Shown: positions 50,082-60,126 of the stretch, in pieces | Layout: each line of letters begins with the position of its first letter | Position numbering within the stretch: position 1 is the first letter of the stretch | DNA from: an uncultured Paracoccaceae bacterium | GTDB lineage: Bacteria; Pseudomonadota; Alphaproteobacteria; Rhodobacterales; Rhodobacteraceae | Assembly: GCA_947488175.1 (NCBI GenBank) | Contig: CANKYO010000001.1 | Span: 186,001 to 250,000 of the forward strand | Reading direction: 5' to 3' | DNA: 64,000 bases | Notes under the pieces: model-generated | The model's database searches: none | Told to the model about the DNA's origin: nothing | Seen by the model: only the letters and a program-made list of their open reading frames with translations | Position numbers and translations under genes: made by a program

Positions 50082-50888
50082 ATGAGCGCGAAATTGATGC
50101 AGGGCAAACGAGGCCTGATCATGGGGCTGGCCAACGACAAATCCATCGCATGGGGAATCGCCAAAGCCTGCGCAGACGCAGGTGCCGAACTCGCCTTCTC
50201 CTATCAGGGTGAAGCCTTGAAAAAGCGTGTTGAACCACTCGCCACCTCTGTCGGCTCGGATATCGTGCTGCCGTGCGATGTGGGCGACGAAGCATCGATC
50301 GACGCACTTTTCGCGTCGCTTGAACAGCGTTGGGGCAAGCTGGATTTCATCGTCCACGCCATTGGTTTCTCAGACAAAAATGAACTCCGCGGTAGGTATG
50401 TAGACACCAGTCGAAACAATTTCCTGATGTCGATGGACATCTCGGTTTACTCTTTCACCGCCGTCGTGCAGCGCGCTGAAAAGATGATGACCGATGGCGG
50501 TTCCTGCCTGACGCTGACCTATTACGGTGCAGAAAAAGTGATGCCACATTATAATGTCATGGGCGTCGCCAAGGCCGCACTTGAGGCGTCCGTGCGGTAT
50601 CTGGCCGAGGATCTGGGCAAGGACAATATCCGGGTCAACGCAATCAGCGCGGGCACAATCAAAACACTTGCAGCCTCCGGCATTGGCGACTTCCGACTGA
50701 TCATGAAATGGAACGAATATAACTCGCCCCTGCGGCGCACCGTCACGCAGGAGGAAGTGGGCAAGTCGGCGCTCTATCTGCTCTCGGACCTTGGCAGCGC
50801 CGTCACGGGTGAGGTGTTGCATGTCGATGCCGGTTACCATGTCGTGGGCATGAAGGCTGTGGATGCACCTGACATTACGAAGGAATAA
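50082..50888 (+). CDS. fabI: Enoyl-[acyl-carrier-protein] reductase (NADH)
   Basis: 268 residues. It catalyses the last reduction of each fatty-acid elongation round. RGLIMGLANDKSIAWGIAKA is the variant nucleotide loop of FabI, and the catalytic pair lies in YYGAEKVMPHYNVMGVAKAA (Tyr and Lys, Y-x6-K). LRRTVTQEEVGKSALYLLSD closes the family domain. The start MSAKLMQGKRG is preferred to a site twelve codons upstream because of the nearby GGTGGG. The LysE-type gene follows by five bases. Confidence 0.95.
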   Translation: MSAKLMQGKRGLIMGLANDKSIAWGIAKACADAGAELAFSYQGEALKKRVEPLATSVGSDIVLPCDVGDEASIDALFASLEQRWGKLDFIVHAIGFSDKNELRGRYVDTSRNNFLMSMDISVYSFTAVVQRAEKMMTDGGSCLTLTYYGAEKVMPHYNVMGVAKAALEASVRYLAEDLGKDNIRVNAISAGTIKTLAASGIGDFRLIMKWNEYNSPLRRTVTQEEVGKSALYLLSDLGSAVTGEVLHVDAGYHVVGMKAVDAPDITKE

Positions 50889-50893
50889 TCACT

Positions 50894-51505
50894 TTGACGC
50901 TGACCGCACTTCTGACTTTGATGGGGCTTCAGGCGCTGATCGCGATCAGCCCGGGGCCCGCAGCCGTCGTCTCAATCAAAACATCGGCGGCGCGGGGTGC
51001 ACAAGCGGGACTTCTTTTAAGCTTCGGTCTCGCGTCTGCAATCGTGCTATGGGCCGCCGCCGCGCTCGCGGGCCTTTCCATTATCTTTGAGGTCGCACCT
51101 TACCTGCAGACAACTTTGCGCATTGTCGGGGGACTGTTCCTTATCTGGATCGGGATTTCGATGATCCGCCATGCCAGCGCGCCACTGGCCGATGCCAATG
51201 AAGCAGACGTCATCGGGGGGCGACGGCTCTTCCGGCTTGGCCTCATCACCAACCTCGCCAACCCCAAGGCGTTGGCCTATTTTGCCGCCGTATTCGTCGG
51301 TATCATGCCGCATGATCCGACACCCGCCGCCGCAGCCACAGTCCTCGCTGTCATCTTCATGATCGAGTTCGGGTGGTACGCCCTGCTCAGCCTGCTTTTT
51401 TCCCGCCCATCGCCACGCAGGGCCTATCAGCGGGGCAAGACCCATCTTGATCGCATCTTCGGCGGTCTGATCGCGGCACTTGGTGCCCGGATCGCCTATA
51501 ACTAG
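50894..51505 (+). CDS. LysE/RhtB-family exporter
   Basis: 203 residues with six hydrophobic helices. [22 protein letters not shown] is the family opening, and [17 protein letters not shown] the mid-loop signature of amino-acid exporters. The substrate may be an amino acid such as lysine or homoserine; not determined. The start is TTG with AAGGA upstream. It sits in a fabI-lysE-gpt run with gaps of five and ten bases. Confidence 0.88.
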   Translation: MTLTALLTLMGLQALIAISPGPAAVVSIKTSAARGAQAGLLLSFGLASAIVLWAAAALAGLSIIFEVAPYLQTTLRIVGGLFLIWIGISMIRHASAPLADANEADVIGGRRLFRLGLITNLANPKALAYFAAVFVGIMPHDPTPAAAATVLAVIFMIEFGWYALLSLLFSRPSPRRAYQRGKTHLDRIFGGLIAALGARIAYN

Positions 51506-51515
51506 GAACAAAGTG

Positions 51516-52022
51516 ATGACCGACACCCGCCTGCCCCATGAAAAAGGTTTCCATATCAGTTGGGACCAGATCCATCGCGACAGCCGGGCATTGGCCTGGC
51601 GATTGGATGGGCAAGGCCCTGATAACGGAGCCTGGAAAGCCGTGGTTGCAATCACCCGGGGCGGCATGGCTCCCGCCATGATCGCTGCGCGCGAACTCGA
51701 TATCCGCACCGTCGATACGATCAGCGTCAAAAGCTATGACCATCAGGACCAGTCCGAGGCCAAGGTGCTGAAAGCCCCCGATGCTGACCTGATGGGCGAT
51801 GGCACCGGCGTGCTGATTATCGACGATCTGGTCGACAGCGGCAAAACGCTCGAACTGGTGCGACAACTCTACCCCAACGCCCATTTCGCGACGGTTTACG
51901 CCAAACCCAAGGGACGCCCGCAGGTCGATACCTTTATTACCGAGGTCAGTCAGGACACCTGGATCTTCTTTCCTTGGGACATGGCGCTGCAATATGTCGA
52001 GCCATATCGCGGCAAGGATTAA
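51516..52022 (+). CDS. gpt: Xanthine-guanine phosphoribosyltransferase
   Basis: 168 residues. It salvages xanthine and guanine to their nucleotides with PRPP. The PRPP loop is [20 protein letters not shown] near residue 97, with [22 protein letters not shown] before it; the C-terminal [16 protein letters not shown] closes over the purine, as in the Gpt family. The ATG at 51516 is preferred over upstream codons in the lysE end. Confidence 0.93.
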   Translation: MTDTRLPHEKGFHISWDQIHRDSRALAWRLDGQGPDNGAWKAVVAITRGGMAPAMIAARELDIRTVDTISVKSYDHQDQSEAKVLKAPDADLMGDGTGVLIIDDLVDSGKTLELVRQLYPNAHFATVYAKPKGRPQVDTFITEVSQDTWIFFPWDMALQYVEPYRGKD

Positions 52023-52047
52023 GCACGTCACGCCCAAGGGGACCGCT

Positions 52048-53223
52048 ATGCCGCTACCGCGCACCGCCACCACATTTGCGCCACCCGTGATGGAAGCGCG
52101 GCGTTGGCTTGAAGGCGTCACCCACCCATCTGGCAGGCCGTTGCTCAATGTCAGCCAGGCCGCGCCGGTCGATCCGCCACCCGCCCCATTACGCGAAGCG
52201 ATGGCGCAAATCGTGCTGAACGATCCCGATGCCCATCTCTACGGCCCTGTACTTGGCTTGCCAGAGCTTCGGGATGAGGTGGCAAAGCAATGGACCGCAA
52301 GCTACGGCGGGTCAATCAGCGCCGATCAGGTCGCCATCACCTCCGGCTGCAATCAGGCCTTTGCGGCGGCCATCGCCACTCTTTGCGCCGAAGGGGATGA
52401 GGTGATCATCCCCGTCCCCTATTACTTCAACCATCGCATGTGGCTGGACATGTCCGGGGTCAAAACCGTGCCGCTGCCTGTTGGCGATGGCATGATTCCT
52501 CTGGCCGCGGCGGCCGCGCCGTTGATCACCAGCAAGACACGCGCCATCGCGTTGGTCAGCCCCAATAACCCTTGTGGTGTGGAATACCCGGCAGAGATCT
52601 TGCGCGCGTTCTTCGACCTCGCCCGCACCCACGGCATCGCCTTGATCGTCGACGAAACCTATCGCGATTTCGACAGCCGCACCCGCGCTCCTCATGATCT
52701 GTTTGCCGATCCCGACTGGGACGACACTCTGATACACCTTTATTCCTTTTCAAAGGCTTACAGGCTGACCGGACATCGGGTGGGCGCAATCGTCACCTCA
52801 CAGGCCAGACTGGCCGAGGTCGAGAAATTCCTCGACACAATCACCATCTGCCCAAACCAATTGGGGCAGCGGGCAGCACTTTGGGGGATGCAAAACCTTG
52901 GCGACTGGCTCGCCGGGGAACGGCTGGAAATCCTCGACCGGCGTGCAGCTATTGCGGACCACTTTCCGGGACTTGGCGCCCACGGCTGGGACCTGCTCGG
53001 GTGTGGCGCATATTTTGCCTATGTCCGCCATCCTTTCACCGTCTCATCAGCAGAACTCGCCCCCCGTTTGGTGCGTGACGCCGGTGTTCTGTTGCTGCCC
53101 GGCACGATGTTCATGCCGGACGAATTGCAAGGCGGCGAAACCCAGTTCCGGATCGCCTTTGCCAACATTGATCGGGCCGGGGTCAAGACGCTTTTCGAAA
53201 GGCTGGCAAAGGTCACCTACTGA
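52048..53223 (+). CDS. PLP-dependent aminotransferase (class I/II)
   Basis: 391 residues. VSPNNPCGVEYPAEIL, LIVDETYRDFDSR and the PLP lysine in YSFSKAYRLTGHRVGAI are clear. It lacks features to assign the amino acid. AAGGGGACC sits six bases before ATG 52048; upstream in-frame codons are in the gpt end. It is the second fold-type I aminotransferase in the window and is only distantly similar to the one at 26359. Confidence 0.88.
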   Translation: MPLPRTATTFAPPVMEARRWLEGVTHPSGRPLLNVSQAAPVDPPPAPLREAMAQIVLNDPDAHLYGPVLGLPELRDEVAKQWTASYGGSISADQVAITSGCNQAFAAAIATLCAEGDEVIIPVPYYFNHRMWLDMSGVKTVPLPVGDGMIPLAAAAAPLITSKTRAIALVSPNNPCGVEYPAEILRAFFDLARTHGIALIVDETYRDFDSRTRAPHDLFADPDWDDTLIHLYSFSKAYRLTGHRVGAIVTSQARLAEVEKFLDTITICPNQLGQRAALWGMQNLGDWLAGERLEILDRRAAIADHFPGLGAHGWDLLGCGAYFAYVRHPFTVSSAELAPRLVRDAGVLLLPGTMFMPDELQGGETQFRIAFANIDRAGVKTLFERLAKVTY

Positions 53224-53301
53224 CCCTTGCACGCCTGCCCCCTGCCCCTTATTCATGCGCCACCCGATGGCGGGCATATGAATAACAGGCGGGTGCAACG
53301 C

Positions 53302-55143
53302 ATGGCGGAAAAAAAGAAAAATCGGTACGGGGTCTGGATTGTCGTGATCCTGATTCTGCTGGGTCTGGCAGGCTTCGGCACCGGTGGGCTGTCCGGCAGT
53401 ATCCGCAACATCGGCACCGTCGGTGAAAAGGATGTCAGCGTGGCGGATTACCAGCGTACGCTCAACACCCAGATCCGCGCCTTGTCGGCCCAGTTCGGCG
53501 CACCGATTTCCTTTCAACAGGCTCAGGCCTTCGGTATTGACCGGGCGGCGCTGCAGCAGATCATTCTGACCCGAACACTCGATCACGAGGCGGCACAGTT
53601 AGGCATTTCGGCTGGTGATGAAAACGTCTTTGCCCGGCTACGCCAGATCCCGCAGTTTCAAGGGGCTGGCGGCAGCTTCAATCGCGAAAGCTATCGTTTT
53701 GTGCTCGAACAGGAAGGGCAAAGCGAGGTTGAGTTCGAAAACACGCTACGTGAAGAAATGGCACGCACCCTGTTGCAAGGTGCCGTTGTTGGCGGCGTAC
53801 CAGCGGCAGAGGCTTATGCCGAGGCGCTTGTGCAATATATTGGCGAACAACGCAGCGTGACATGGGCCACCGTCGATGCCGAGGCGCTGACGTCGCCCGT
53901 CCCCGGCGCGACCGAGGCTGATCAACAGGCCTACTACGATGCCAACCCAGAGGCATTTACTCTGCCAGAGGCCCGCAACATCACATATGTCTGGCTGACC
54001 CCCAACATGATCCAGGATCAGATGACAGTCAGCGACGTAGAGATTGAACAACTCTACAATGACCGCATCGCCGAATTCGTCCAGCCAGAGCGTCGGCTGG
54101 TTGAGCGTCTGGTCTATTTCGATGCTGCACAGGCCGAAGCAGCGCGCGAAAAGCTGGAAGCAGGTGAAGTCACCTTTGAGGATCTCGTCGAAGAACGCGG
54201 GCTGGGTCTGTCTGACATCGATCTCGGCGATGTCGATCAGGCCTCGCTTGGCGATGCAGGGGATGCCGTTTTTGCCGCAAACCCCGGAGATGTCGTCGGC
54301 CCCTTCAACTCAGGTCTTGGGCCCGCGCTCTTCCGGATGAACGCGATCCTATCGTCACAGGAAACCACACTGGAAGAAGCAACGCCCGCCTTGCGGGAAG
54401 AACTGGCTGCAGATGCGGCACGCGAAGTGATCAATGACAGCACCGACCAGATTATCGACCTGCTGGCGGGCGGCGCCACGATGGAGGATCTGGCCGAACG
54501 CACGGACATGGAACTGGGCACGATCAGTTGGACCGCCGACATGGCCGAAGGGATCGCCGCCTATGAAGGTTTCCGGCAGGCGGCAGCGACCGTGGAAGAA
54601 GGCGCCTTTGCCGAACTCAATGATCTGGCCGATGGGGGTGTCTTCGCACTTCGGCTCGACAGCATCACGCCACCCACCCTGCAACCGCTCGACGATGTCC
54701 GCGAAGCTGTAAAAGACGCATGGCAGGTCCAGGCCCGGCAAGACGCCGTGATGGCAAAAGCCGCTGAGATCGCTGACGGCATTGAACTTCTGACCGGTTT
54801 TGAAACCGTGGGGCTGGAGCCTTTGATTGAACCAAACCTGACCCGGCGCAGCTTTGTCGAAGGCACGCCACCGGATTTCAACGACCAGGTCTTTGAGATG
54901 TCAGTAGGCGAGATCCGCGTGCTCGACGCCGAAAACCGGGCAATCATCGTGCGGCTTGATGATATCGCCCCGCCCGACCCGACCTCCGAAACAACGATCG
55001 CGCAGCGCGAACAGCTTGCGCAAAACGCGGCCGCCGGCATCGCGCAAGACATATTCGATGCCTATGCCACATCGCTGCAGGAACGTACGGACGTCAACAT
55101 CAATCAGACCACCGTGAACGCGGTCAACGCCCAGTTTCAATAG
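53302..55143 (+). CDS. PpiD-like periplasmic folding chaperone (SurA_N plus parvulin)
   Basis: 613 residues. One membrane anchor near residues 10-27 (GVWIVVILILLGLAGFG) places the rest in the periplasm. A SurA_N-type helical region (about 35-170) precedes a parvulin PPIase-like domain (about 255-355, ERLVYFDAAQAEAAREKLEA through FNSGLGPALFRM), and a second helical part follows. PpiD helps newly exported proteins leave the translocon. In-frame ATGs at 53278 and 53302 both precede the anchor; the latter has a better ribosome site. trpE follows by seven bases, the usual order in Rhodobacterales. Confidence 0.88.
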   Translation: MAEKKKNRYGVWIVVILILLGLAGFGTGGLSGSIRNIGTVGEKDVSVADYQRTLNTQIRALSAQFGAPISFQQAQAFGIDRAALQQIILTRTLDHEAAQLGISAGDENVFARLRQIPQFQGAGGSFNRESYRFVLEQEGQSEVEFENTLREEMARTLLQGAVVGGVPAAEAYAEALVQYIGEQRSVTWATVDAEALTSPVPGATEADQQAYYDANPEAFTLPEARNITYVWLTPNMIQDQMTVSDVEIEQLYNDRIAEFVQPERRLVERLVYFDAAQAEAAREKLEAGEVTFEDLVEERGLGLSDIDLGDVDQASLGDAGDAVFAANPGDVVGPFNSGLGPALFRMNAILSSQETTLEEATPALREELAADAAREVINDSTDQIIDLLAGGATMEDLAERTDMELGTISWTADMAEGIAAYEGFRQAAATVEEGAFAELNDLADGGVFALRLDSITPPTLQPLDDVREAVKDAWQVQARQDAVMAKAAEIADGIELLTGFETVGLEPLIEPNLTRRSFVEGTPPDFNDQVFEMSVGEIRVLDAENRAIIVRLDDIAPPDPTSETTIAQREQLAQNAAAGIAQDIFDAYATSLQERTDVNINQTTVNAVNAQFQ

Positions 55144-55150
55144 GTCAGCC

Positions 55151-56659
55151 ATGGCGCTTCTGCCCGCATATGATGATTTCGCCAGCGGTTATGAGGCTGG
55201 CGAAAACCAGATCGTCTACACCCGCATCGCGGCCGATCTGGACACGCCCGTATCGCTGATGCTCAAGCTTTCCGGCGCTGGCAAGAACGCCTTCATGCTG
55301 GAAAGCGTCACAGGGGGCGAGGTACGGGGGCGTTACTCCATCATCGGCATGAACCCCGACCTGGTCTGGGAATGCCGTGGCACCACATCACGGGTGAACC
55401 GAAATGCGCGCTTTGATGATGCGGGCTGGGCCGACATGGCTGACGATCCGCTTACATCGTTGCGGGCGCTTCTGGCCGAATCGCAAATCGATTTACCCGC
55501 CGACCTGCCAGCCGCCTCTGCCGGACTCTTTGGGTATCTTGGCTATGACATGATCCGGCTGGTCGAACATCTTCCCGATGTAAACCCCGACCCGCTGGAC
55601 CTGCCCGACGCGGTCATGCTGCGCCCGTCGGTTGTGGCCGTGCTGGACGGGGTCAAGGGCGACGTGATCCTTGTTGCACCGGCCTATGTGAACAGCGGGC
55701 TTTCTGCGCGCGCGGCCTATGCGCAAGCCGCCGAACGGGTAATGGATGCACAACGGGCGCTGGAACGGCCCGTACCCGGCAGCAGCCGGGCGCTGGCCGA
55801 ACCGGCACCGGTCGTACCGCCAGTCTCGAATTTCAGCCATGACAGCTACCTGCAAGCCGTTGAAACGGCCAAGGAATACATCCGCGCAGGCGACATCTTC
55901 CAAGTCGTCCCGTCACAGCGCTGGACCCAAGAATTTCGGGAACCGCCCTTCGCGCTCTATCGCTCCTTGCGGCGTACCAACCCCTCGCCCTTCATGTTCT
56001 TTTTCAACTTCGGCGGCTTCCAGGTCATCGGGGCGAGCCCCGAAATCCTCGTCCGTGTCTTCGGGAAAGAGGTCACGATCAGACCTATTGCAGGCACCCG
56101 CCCGCGCGGGGCCACCCCCCAGGAAGACAAGACGAACGAGGCCGATCTGATGGCCGATGAAAAGGAACTGGCCGAACATCTGATGCTGCTTGATCTGGGG
56201 CGGAATGACACCGGCAAGGTCAGCAAGATCGGCACGGTGCGGCCAACGGAACAATTCATCGTCGAACGTTACAGCCATGTGATGCATATCGTGTCGAACG
56301 TGGTCGGCGAACTGGCCGATGATCAGGACGCGCTCAGCGCATTTTTCGCAGGTATGCCTGCTGGGACAGTGTCAGGGGCACCCAAGGTCCGGGCGATGCA
56401 GATCATCGACGAACTGGAACCCGAAAAGCGCGGCGTCTATGGCGGCGGCTGCGGATATTTCAGCGCGAACGGGGATATGGACATGTGCATCGCCTTACGC
56501 ACCGCCGTGCTGAAAGAGGAAAAACTCTATATCCAGGCGGGCGGCGGCGTCGTCTATGACAGCGACCCCGAAGCGGAATACCAGGAAACGGTGCACAAAT
56601 CCAACGCGATCCGCAAGGCAGCGGCGGACGCGACCATGTTCGAAAACGGTAACGGCTAA
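55151..56659 (+). CDS. trpE: Anthranilate synthase component I
   Basis: 502 residues. It turns chorismate and ammonia (from TrpG) into anthranilate. The N-terminal regulatory half includes LLKLSGAGKNAFMLESV-type sequence with the tryptophan site motif, and the C-terminal chorismate-binding domain contains PSPFMFFFNFGGFQVIGASPE, RPIAGTRPRGATPQEDK and GMPAGTVSGAPKVRAMQI. The late YGGGCGYFS and IQAGGGVVYDS segments are complete. It is cut off from trpG by a gene on the opposite strand. No leader peptide is possible in the seven-base gap to ppiD. Confidence 0.95.
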   Translation: MALLPAYDDFASGYEAGENQIVYTRIAADLDTPVSLMLKLSGAGKNAFMLESVTGGEVRGRYSIIGMNPDLVWECRGTTSRVNRNARFDDAGWADMADDPLTSLRALLAESQIDLPADLPAASAGLFGYLGYDMIRLVEHLPDVNPDPLDLPDAVMLRPSVVAVLDGVKGDVILVAPAYVNSGLSARAAYAQAAERVMDAQRALERPVPGSSRALAEPAPVVPPVSNFSHDSYLQAVETAKEYIRAGDIFQVVPSQRWTQEFREPPFALYRSLRRTNPSPFMFFFNFGGFQVIGASPEILVRVFGKEVTIRPIAGTRPRGATPQEDKTNEADLMADEKELAEHLMLLDLGRNDTGKVSKIGTVRPTEQFIVERYSHVMHIVSNVVGELADDQDALSAFFAGMPAGTVSGAPKVRAMQIIDELEPEKRGVYGGGCGYFSANGDMDMCIALRTAVLKEEKLYIQAGGGVVYDSDPEAEYQETVHKSNAIRKAAADATMFENGNG

Positions 56660-56681
56660 TACGCGACAGACACCACACCGT

Positions 56682-56703
56682 AAGATGGGTTTTAACCCAT
56701 CTT
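56682..56703. terminator. Hairpin between trpE and the converging deacetylase-like gene
   Basis: AAGATGGGTT pairs perfectly with AACCCATCTT around TT. It lies 23 bases past the trpE stop and 15 bases past the end of the converging gene. Neither strand has a T-run after it, so it may block both transcripts or stabilise 3' ends rather than act as a classic terminator. Confidence 0.6.
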
Positions 56704-56717
56704 CCCATGGACCATCT

Positions 56718-58382
56718 CTACTCCGTGGTAATCTGATCTTTCAAAATGGCCGTCACAGGTGCCATCAGAAACTGATCACTATCAATTTCCCCGCCCCACG
56801 CGGCCAGCGCACCAAGTGTTGCGTCGCTGACCTTCGCCAACAGTACCGCATCGCCTGATTGGCGTGCGCGAAACGCCGCCTGATCCAGCGCCCGACCAAT
56901 CGCTGACGGGCTTTGCCCATCGCCATCCAGATCACGCAACACTGCGGCAGCGGGCACATTGGCTTGCTCCGCGATCCGCAAGGCATTGCCAAGACCACGT
57001 TGAATGGTTACCAGACCACGCCCATCAGCAGCCAGAACCTCGACAACCTGCTCTGTCACTGACCGATTGCCTTGCACACCGTCCTCACCATCCGAAAACA
57101 GCACAACAGCGTCAGGCACGGCTGCCAATGCAGCCTCGAAGGCAATCTCGACATCGGATGGGGTTGCACCACCCGGAAGTGACGCACTAATCCCGACCTC
57201 GATGCCAGCGGCGCGATAGGCCGCCATTCGGCTATCAGCGTCAGCGGCCAAAGGATCCAGAATCACTGTCACCGGAAACCCAAGCGCTGCCACACTGTCG
57301 GGAGCTGCAGTAATGGATGGATCATCAACCATCATCAATGACAGCATCGGCAGAGCCTGCGGGTTCTCGAAAGCTGTCGCATATCGCAGCAAGGCGGGTG
57401 CATCTTCCGATATCTCCGTCTCCGGCACGATCTCGGCCTCTTGTCCCGCCTGCGCGGTAGGTTCCGCACCGGGCCGGTTTACCCTTACCGCAGTCTCGCC
57501 GCCGGGCAGGCTTGGTTCAGCCGCGGGTTCCTCGACCGTCGCGGTGCCATCCGCAGTCGGCGCTGCGTCCGGCTCAGACTCGGGAACGATTTCTGGCGCG
57601 GGCTGCGGGTCAGGATCCACGCTGGCAATGTCCGGCGCCACATCTTCCTCGGTCGACACCGCTTCGGCCTGCTCCTCGGCGACCGGTCTGTCCGAGATAT
57701 CCGGCTCCACAACTTCGGCAATGATCGGGGGCGTGTCATTCGTAGCATCTGGAACCGCCTCCACCACAGGTGGGGCCTCCACCGGTGCGGGGGCAACAAC
57801 CACCTCTTCGGTTGGAGCCACCAAAGTGGGGAGTGTTTCGTCAACAGCTATAGGCGCATCAGGTTCAACAGGGCCGCCATCCACGGTCGGTGCAACGACA
57901 GTCTCGGTATCGACATCGATCGATGCGATCTCATCCGGGGCTGCTGCCGGTTGCTGATCAATCTCGGGGACTGCCTCAACAACAAGTTCGGGTTGTCTCT
58001 CGGCCGAGCTGGCAGGTGCCACCGGATCGTCCGCAGCAGGTGCAATCGCTGGTGGCGCCGGTTCAGCAGGGGCTGACACCTCTGGCGCGACAGCGACAGC
58101 CTCAGGAACATCAGGAGGCTCAGTCTCGGCCAATGGCAGGTCCACGGCACTGTCATCCTGTTGCAGCGGTGCGACCTCCGGGACCTCTGACATTTCTATT
58201 TCAGGCTGTGAAACATCAGCTGAGGCGGTATCGATAACATCCGGTTCCGCCGATGTTTCAGGCACCACTTCAGCGATCAGTGTGGCCTCGCGCTCGGGCA
58301 ATTCGCCCACTTGCGACGCAACACCAAGGCACACACCGCCGATCACCAAACCCCAAAGGCTACCTGACACCGTACCACGCAT
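56718..58382 (-). CDS. Exported protein with long acidic linker and divergent polysaccharide deacetylase domain
   Basis: 554 residues. An uncleaved anchor or signal (SGSLWGLVIGGVCLGVASQ) is followed by about 300 residues rich in Pro, Val, Glu, Asp and Ala with little order (VAPLQQDDSAVDLPLAETEP and the like). The C-terminal domain (about 335-550) resembles the YibQ/DUF610 divergent polysaccharide deacetylases: MLSLMMVDDPSITAAPDSV, GFPVTVILDPLAADAD, VLFSDGEDGVQGNRSVTEQV. It probably acts at the envelope. It lies inside the trp genes on the opposite strand. Confidence 0.82.
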   Translation of the reverse strand: MRGTVSGSLWGLVIGGVCLGVASQVGELPEREATLIAEVVPETSAEPDVIDTASADVSQPEIEMSEVPEVAPLQQDDSAVDLPLAETEPPDVPEAVAVAPEVSAPAEPAPPAIAPAADDPVAPASSAERQPELVVEAVPEIDQQPAAAPDEIASIDVDTETVVAPTVDGGPVEPDAPIAVDETLPTLVAPTEEVVVAPAPVEAPPVVEAVPDATNDTPPIIAEVVEPDISDRPVAEEQAEAVSTEEDVAPDIASVDPDPQPAPEIVPESEPDAAPTADGTATVEEPAAEPSLPGGETAVRVNRPGAEPTAQAGQEAEIVPETEISEDAPALLRYATAFENPQALPMLSLMMVDDPSITAAPDSVAALGFPVTVILDPLAADADSRMAAYRAAGIEVGISASLPGGATPSDVEIAFEAALAAVPDAVVLFSDGEDGVQGNRSVTEQVVEVLAADGRGLVTIQRGLGNALRIAEQANVPAAAVLRDLDGDGQSPSAIGRALDQAAFRARQSGDAVLLAKVSDATLGALAAWGGEIDSDQFLMAPVTAILKDQITTE

Positions 58383-58525
58383 GCTGCCTACCCTTTAATT
58401 CCTGCGCATTCACGCATCGTTCGACCTTGACGCTCCGGTACATCCCGGCCCATGTATGGACAGCCTTATATCGTCAGCCGCGTGGTGGACGGTAGCCCCT
58501 ATTTCCACCTGCGCGGGATTTGTCC

Positions 58526-59107
58526 ATGCTGCTCCTGATCGATAACTATGATAGCTTCACATATAACCTTGTGCATTACCTCGGTGAACTCGGGGCAGAG
58601 GTCGTGGTGCGCCGGAACGATGCGCTGAACGTGCAAGAAGCGATGGCAATGAAACCATCGGCCATTATGCTATCACCGGGCCCGTGCGACCCATCACAAG
58701 CCGGCATCTGTCTGGCCCTCGTTCACGCCGCCGCGGAAACGGGGATGCCGCTGATGGGCGTCTGTCTGGGGCATCAGGCCATTGGTGAGGCGTTCGGCGG
58801 CAAAGTCGTGAGATGCCACGAGATTGTTCATGGTAAGATGGGCGCAATGAAACATACCGGGCACGGGTTGTTCGCCGACCTGCCCAGCCCGTTCGACGCG
58901 ACACGCTACCATTCGCTGATCGTGGACCGCGCCACTCTGCCCGACAGCCTCGAAATCACCGCCGAACTGGACGACGGCACCATCATGGGGCTACAGCACA
59001 AGGCATTACCCATCCACGGCGTGCAGTTCCACCCCGAAAGCATTGCATCCGAACACGGGCATAAGCTTTTGGGCAACTTCCTCAGACTGGCAAAGGTGCC
59101 TGCATGA
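58526..59107 (+). CDS. trpG: Anthranilate synthase component II (glutaminase)
   Basis: 193 residues. Glutamine amidotransferase supplying ammonia to Trp[20 protein letters not shown] is the opening, the nucleophilic cysteine is in [16 protein letters not shown], and the His/Glu pair is in [14 protein letters not shown]. The ATG at 58526 is the canonical start; a TTG two codons upstream is in frame. Its stop overlaps the trpD start by four bases. Confidence 0.95.
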   Translation: MLLLIDNYDSFTYNLVHYLGELGAEVVVRRNDALNVQEAMAMKPSAIMLSPGPCDPSQAGICLALVHAAAETGMPLMGVCLGHQAIGEAFGGKVVRCHEIVHGKMGAMKHTGHGLFADLPSPFDATRYHSLIVDRATLPDSLEITAELDDGTIMGLQHKALPIHGVQFHPESIASEHGHKLLGNFLRLAKVPA

Positions 59108-60120
59108 GCGACGCGCTGAAGCCACTGATCAATGCCGCGGCTGAGGGTCCGTTGACGCGTCAGCAGGCAGAGCAGGCCTTTCAGATCCTGTTCGAAGGCG
59201 ACGCGACGCCATCCCAGATCGGCGGCTTTCTGATGGCCCTGCGCACGCGTGGCGAAACGGTTGATGAATATGCCGCCGCCGCCGCCGTCATGCGCGCCAA
59301 ATGCCTGCCTGTGCGGGCACCGGACGGGGCAATGGATATCGTCGGCACAGGCGGTGACGGCAAACACACGCTTAATATCTCGACCGCAACGGCCTTTGTG
59401 GTGGCTGGCGCGGGTGTGCCGGTGGCCAAACACGGCAATAGAAACCTGTCATCCAAATCCGGTACGGCTGACGTGCAAGGCCAGTTGGGGATCAACGTCA
59501 TGGTCGGGCCTGATGTGGTTGAACGTGGTCTAGCCGAGGCGGGGATCGGTTTCATGATGGCGCCTATGCATCATCCGGCAATCAAACATGTCATGCCAAC
59601 GCGGGCCGAACTTGGGACAAGAACGATCTTCAACATCTTGGGACCGTTGACAAATCCCGCAGGTGTAAAACGCCAACTCACCGGGGCATTCACCCGCGAT
59701 CTGATCCGACCCATGGCCGACACTTTGCTGACGCTGGGCTCAGATTCAGCCTGGCTGGTCCACGGCTCCGACGGGACCGATGAGTTGACAATCACCGGGG
59801 TCAGCTGGGTGGCCGCAGTTGCCGATGGCGGCGTGACAGAGTTTGAGGTAAACCCAGAGGATGCAGGCCTTCCCGTTCATCCTTTCAGCGACATCATCGG
59901 CGGCACACCCGAAGAAAACGCACATGCTTTACGGGCACTGCTCGCAGGAACACAAAACGCCTATCGCGATGCAGTACTGCTCAACGCGGCCGCGGCGCTT
60001 GTTGTCGCGGGCAAGGCCGACAACCTGCCGCAAGGCACTGAAATGGCACGGGAAAGCATCGACAGCGGCAAGGCGAAAACCGCCGTCGAAACCTTGGCGA
60101 GAGTTACCCAAGAAAGTTAA
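59104..60120 (+). CDS. trpD: Anthranilate phosphoribosyltransferase
   Basis: 338 residues. It joins anthranilate and PRPP. The glycine loop [18 protein letters not shown] near residue 78 and [14 protein letters not shown] with the metal-linked segment are intact, as is [15 protein letters not shown] later. It is translationally coupled to trpG (ATGA). Two unrelated genes follow before trpC. Confidence 0.96.
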   Translation: MSDALKPLINAAAEGPLTRQQAEQAFQILFEGDATPSQIGGFLMALRTRGETVDEYAAAAAVMRAKCLPVRAPDGAMDIVGTGGDGKHTLNISTATAFVVAGAGVPVAKHGNRNLSSKSGTADVQGQLGINVMVGPDVVERGLAEAGIGFMMAPMHHPAIKHVMPTRAELGTRTIFNILGPLTNPAGVKRQLTGAFTRDLIRPMADTLLTLGSDSAWLVHGSDGTDELTITGVSWVAAVADGGVTEFEVNPEDAGLPVHPFSDIIGGTPEENAHALRALLAGTQNAYRDAVLLNAAAALVVAGKADNLPQGTEMARESIDSGKAKTAVETLARVTQES

Positions 60121-60126
60121 ACGAGT

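Noticed and set aside
57313-57957. Ser/Thr/Gly-rich plus-strand frames opposite the acidic linker
   Set aside because: They are complements of the low-complexity Pro/Val/Glu coding region and mirror its repeats; no initiation site.
58452-58538. 28-codon frame just before trpG that could be a leader peptide
   Set aside because: It contains no tryptophan, overlaps the trpG start and has no paired attenuator stems, so it is not a trp leader.
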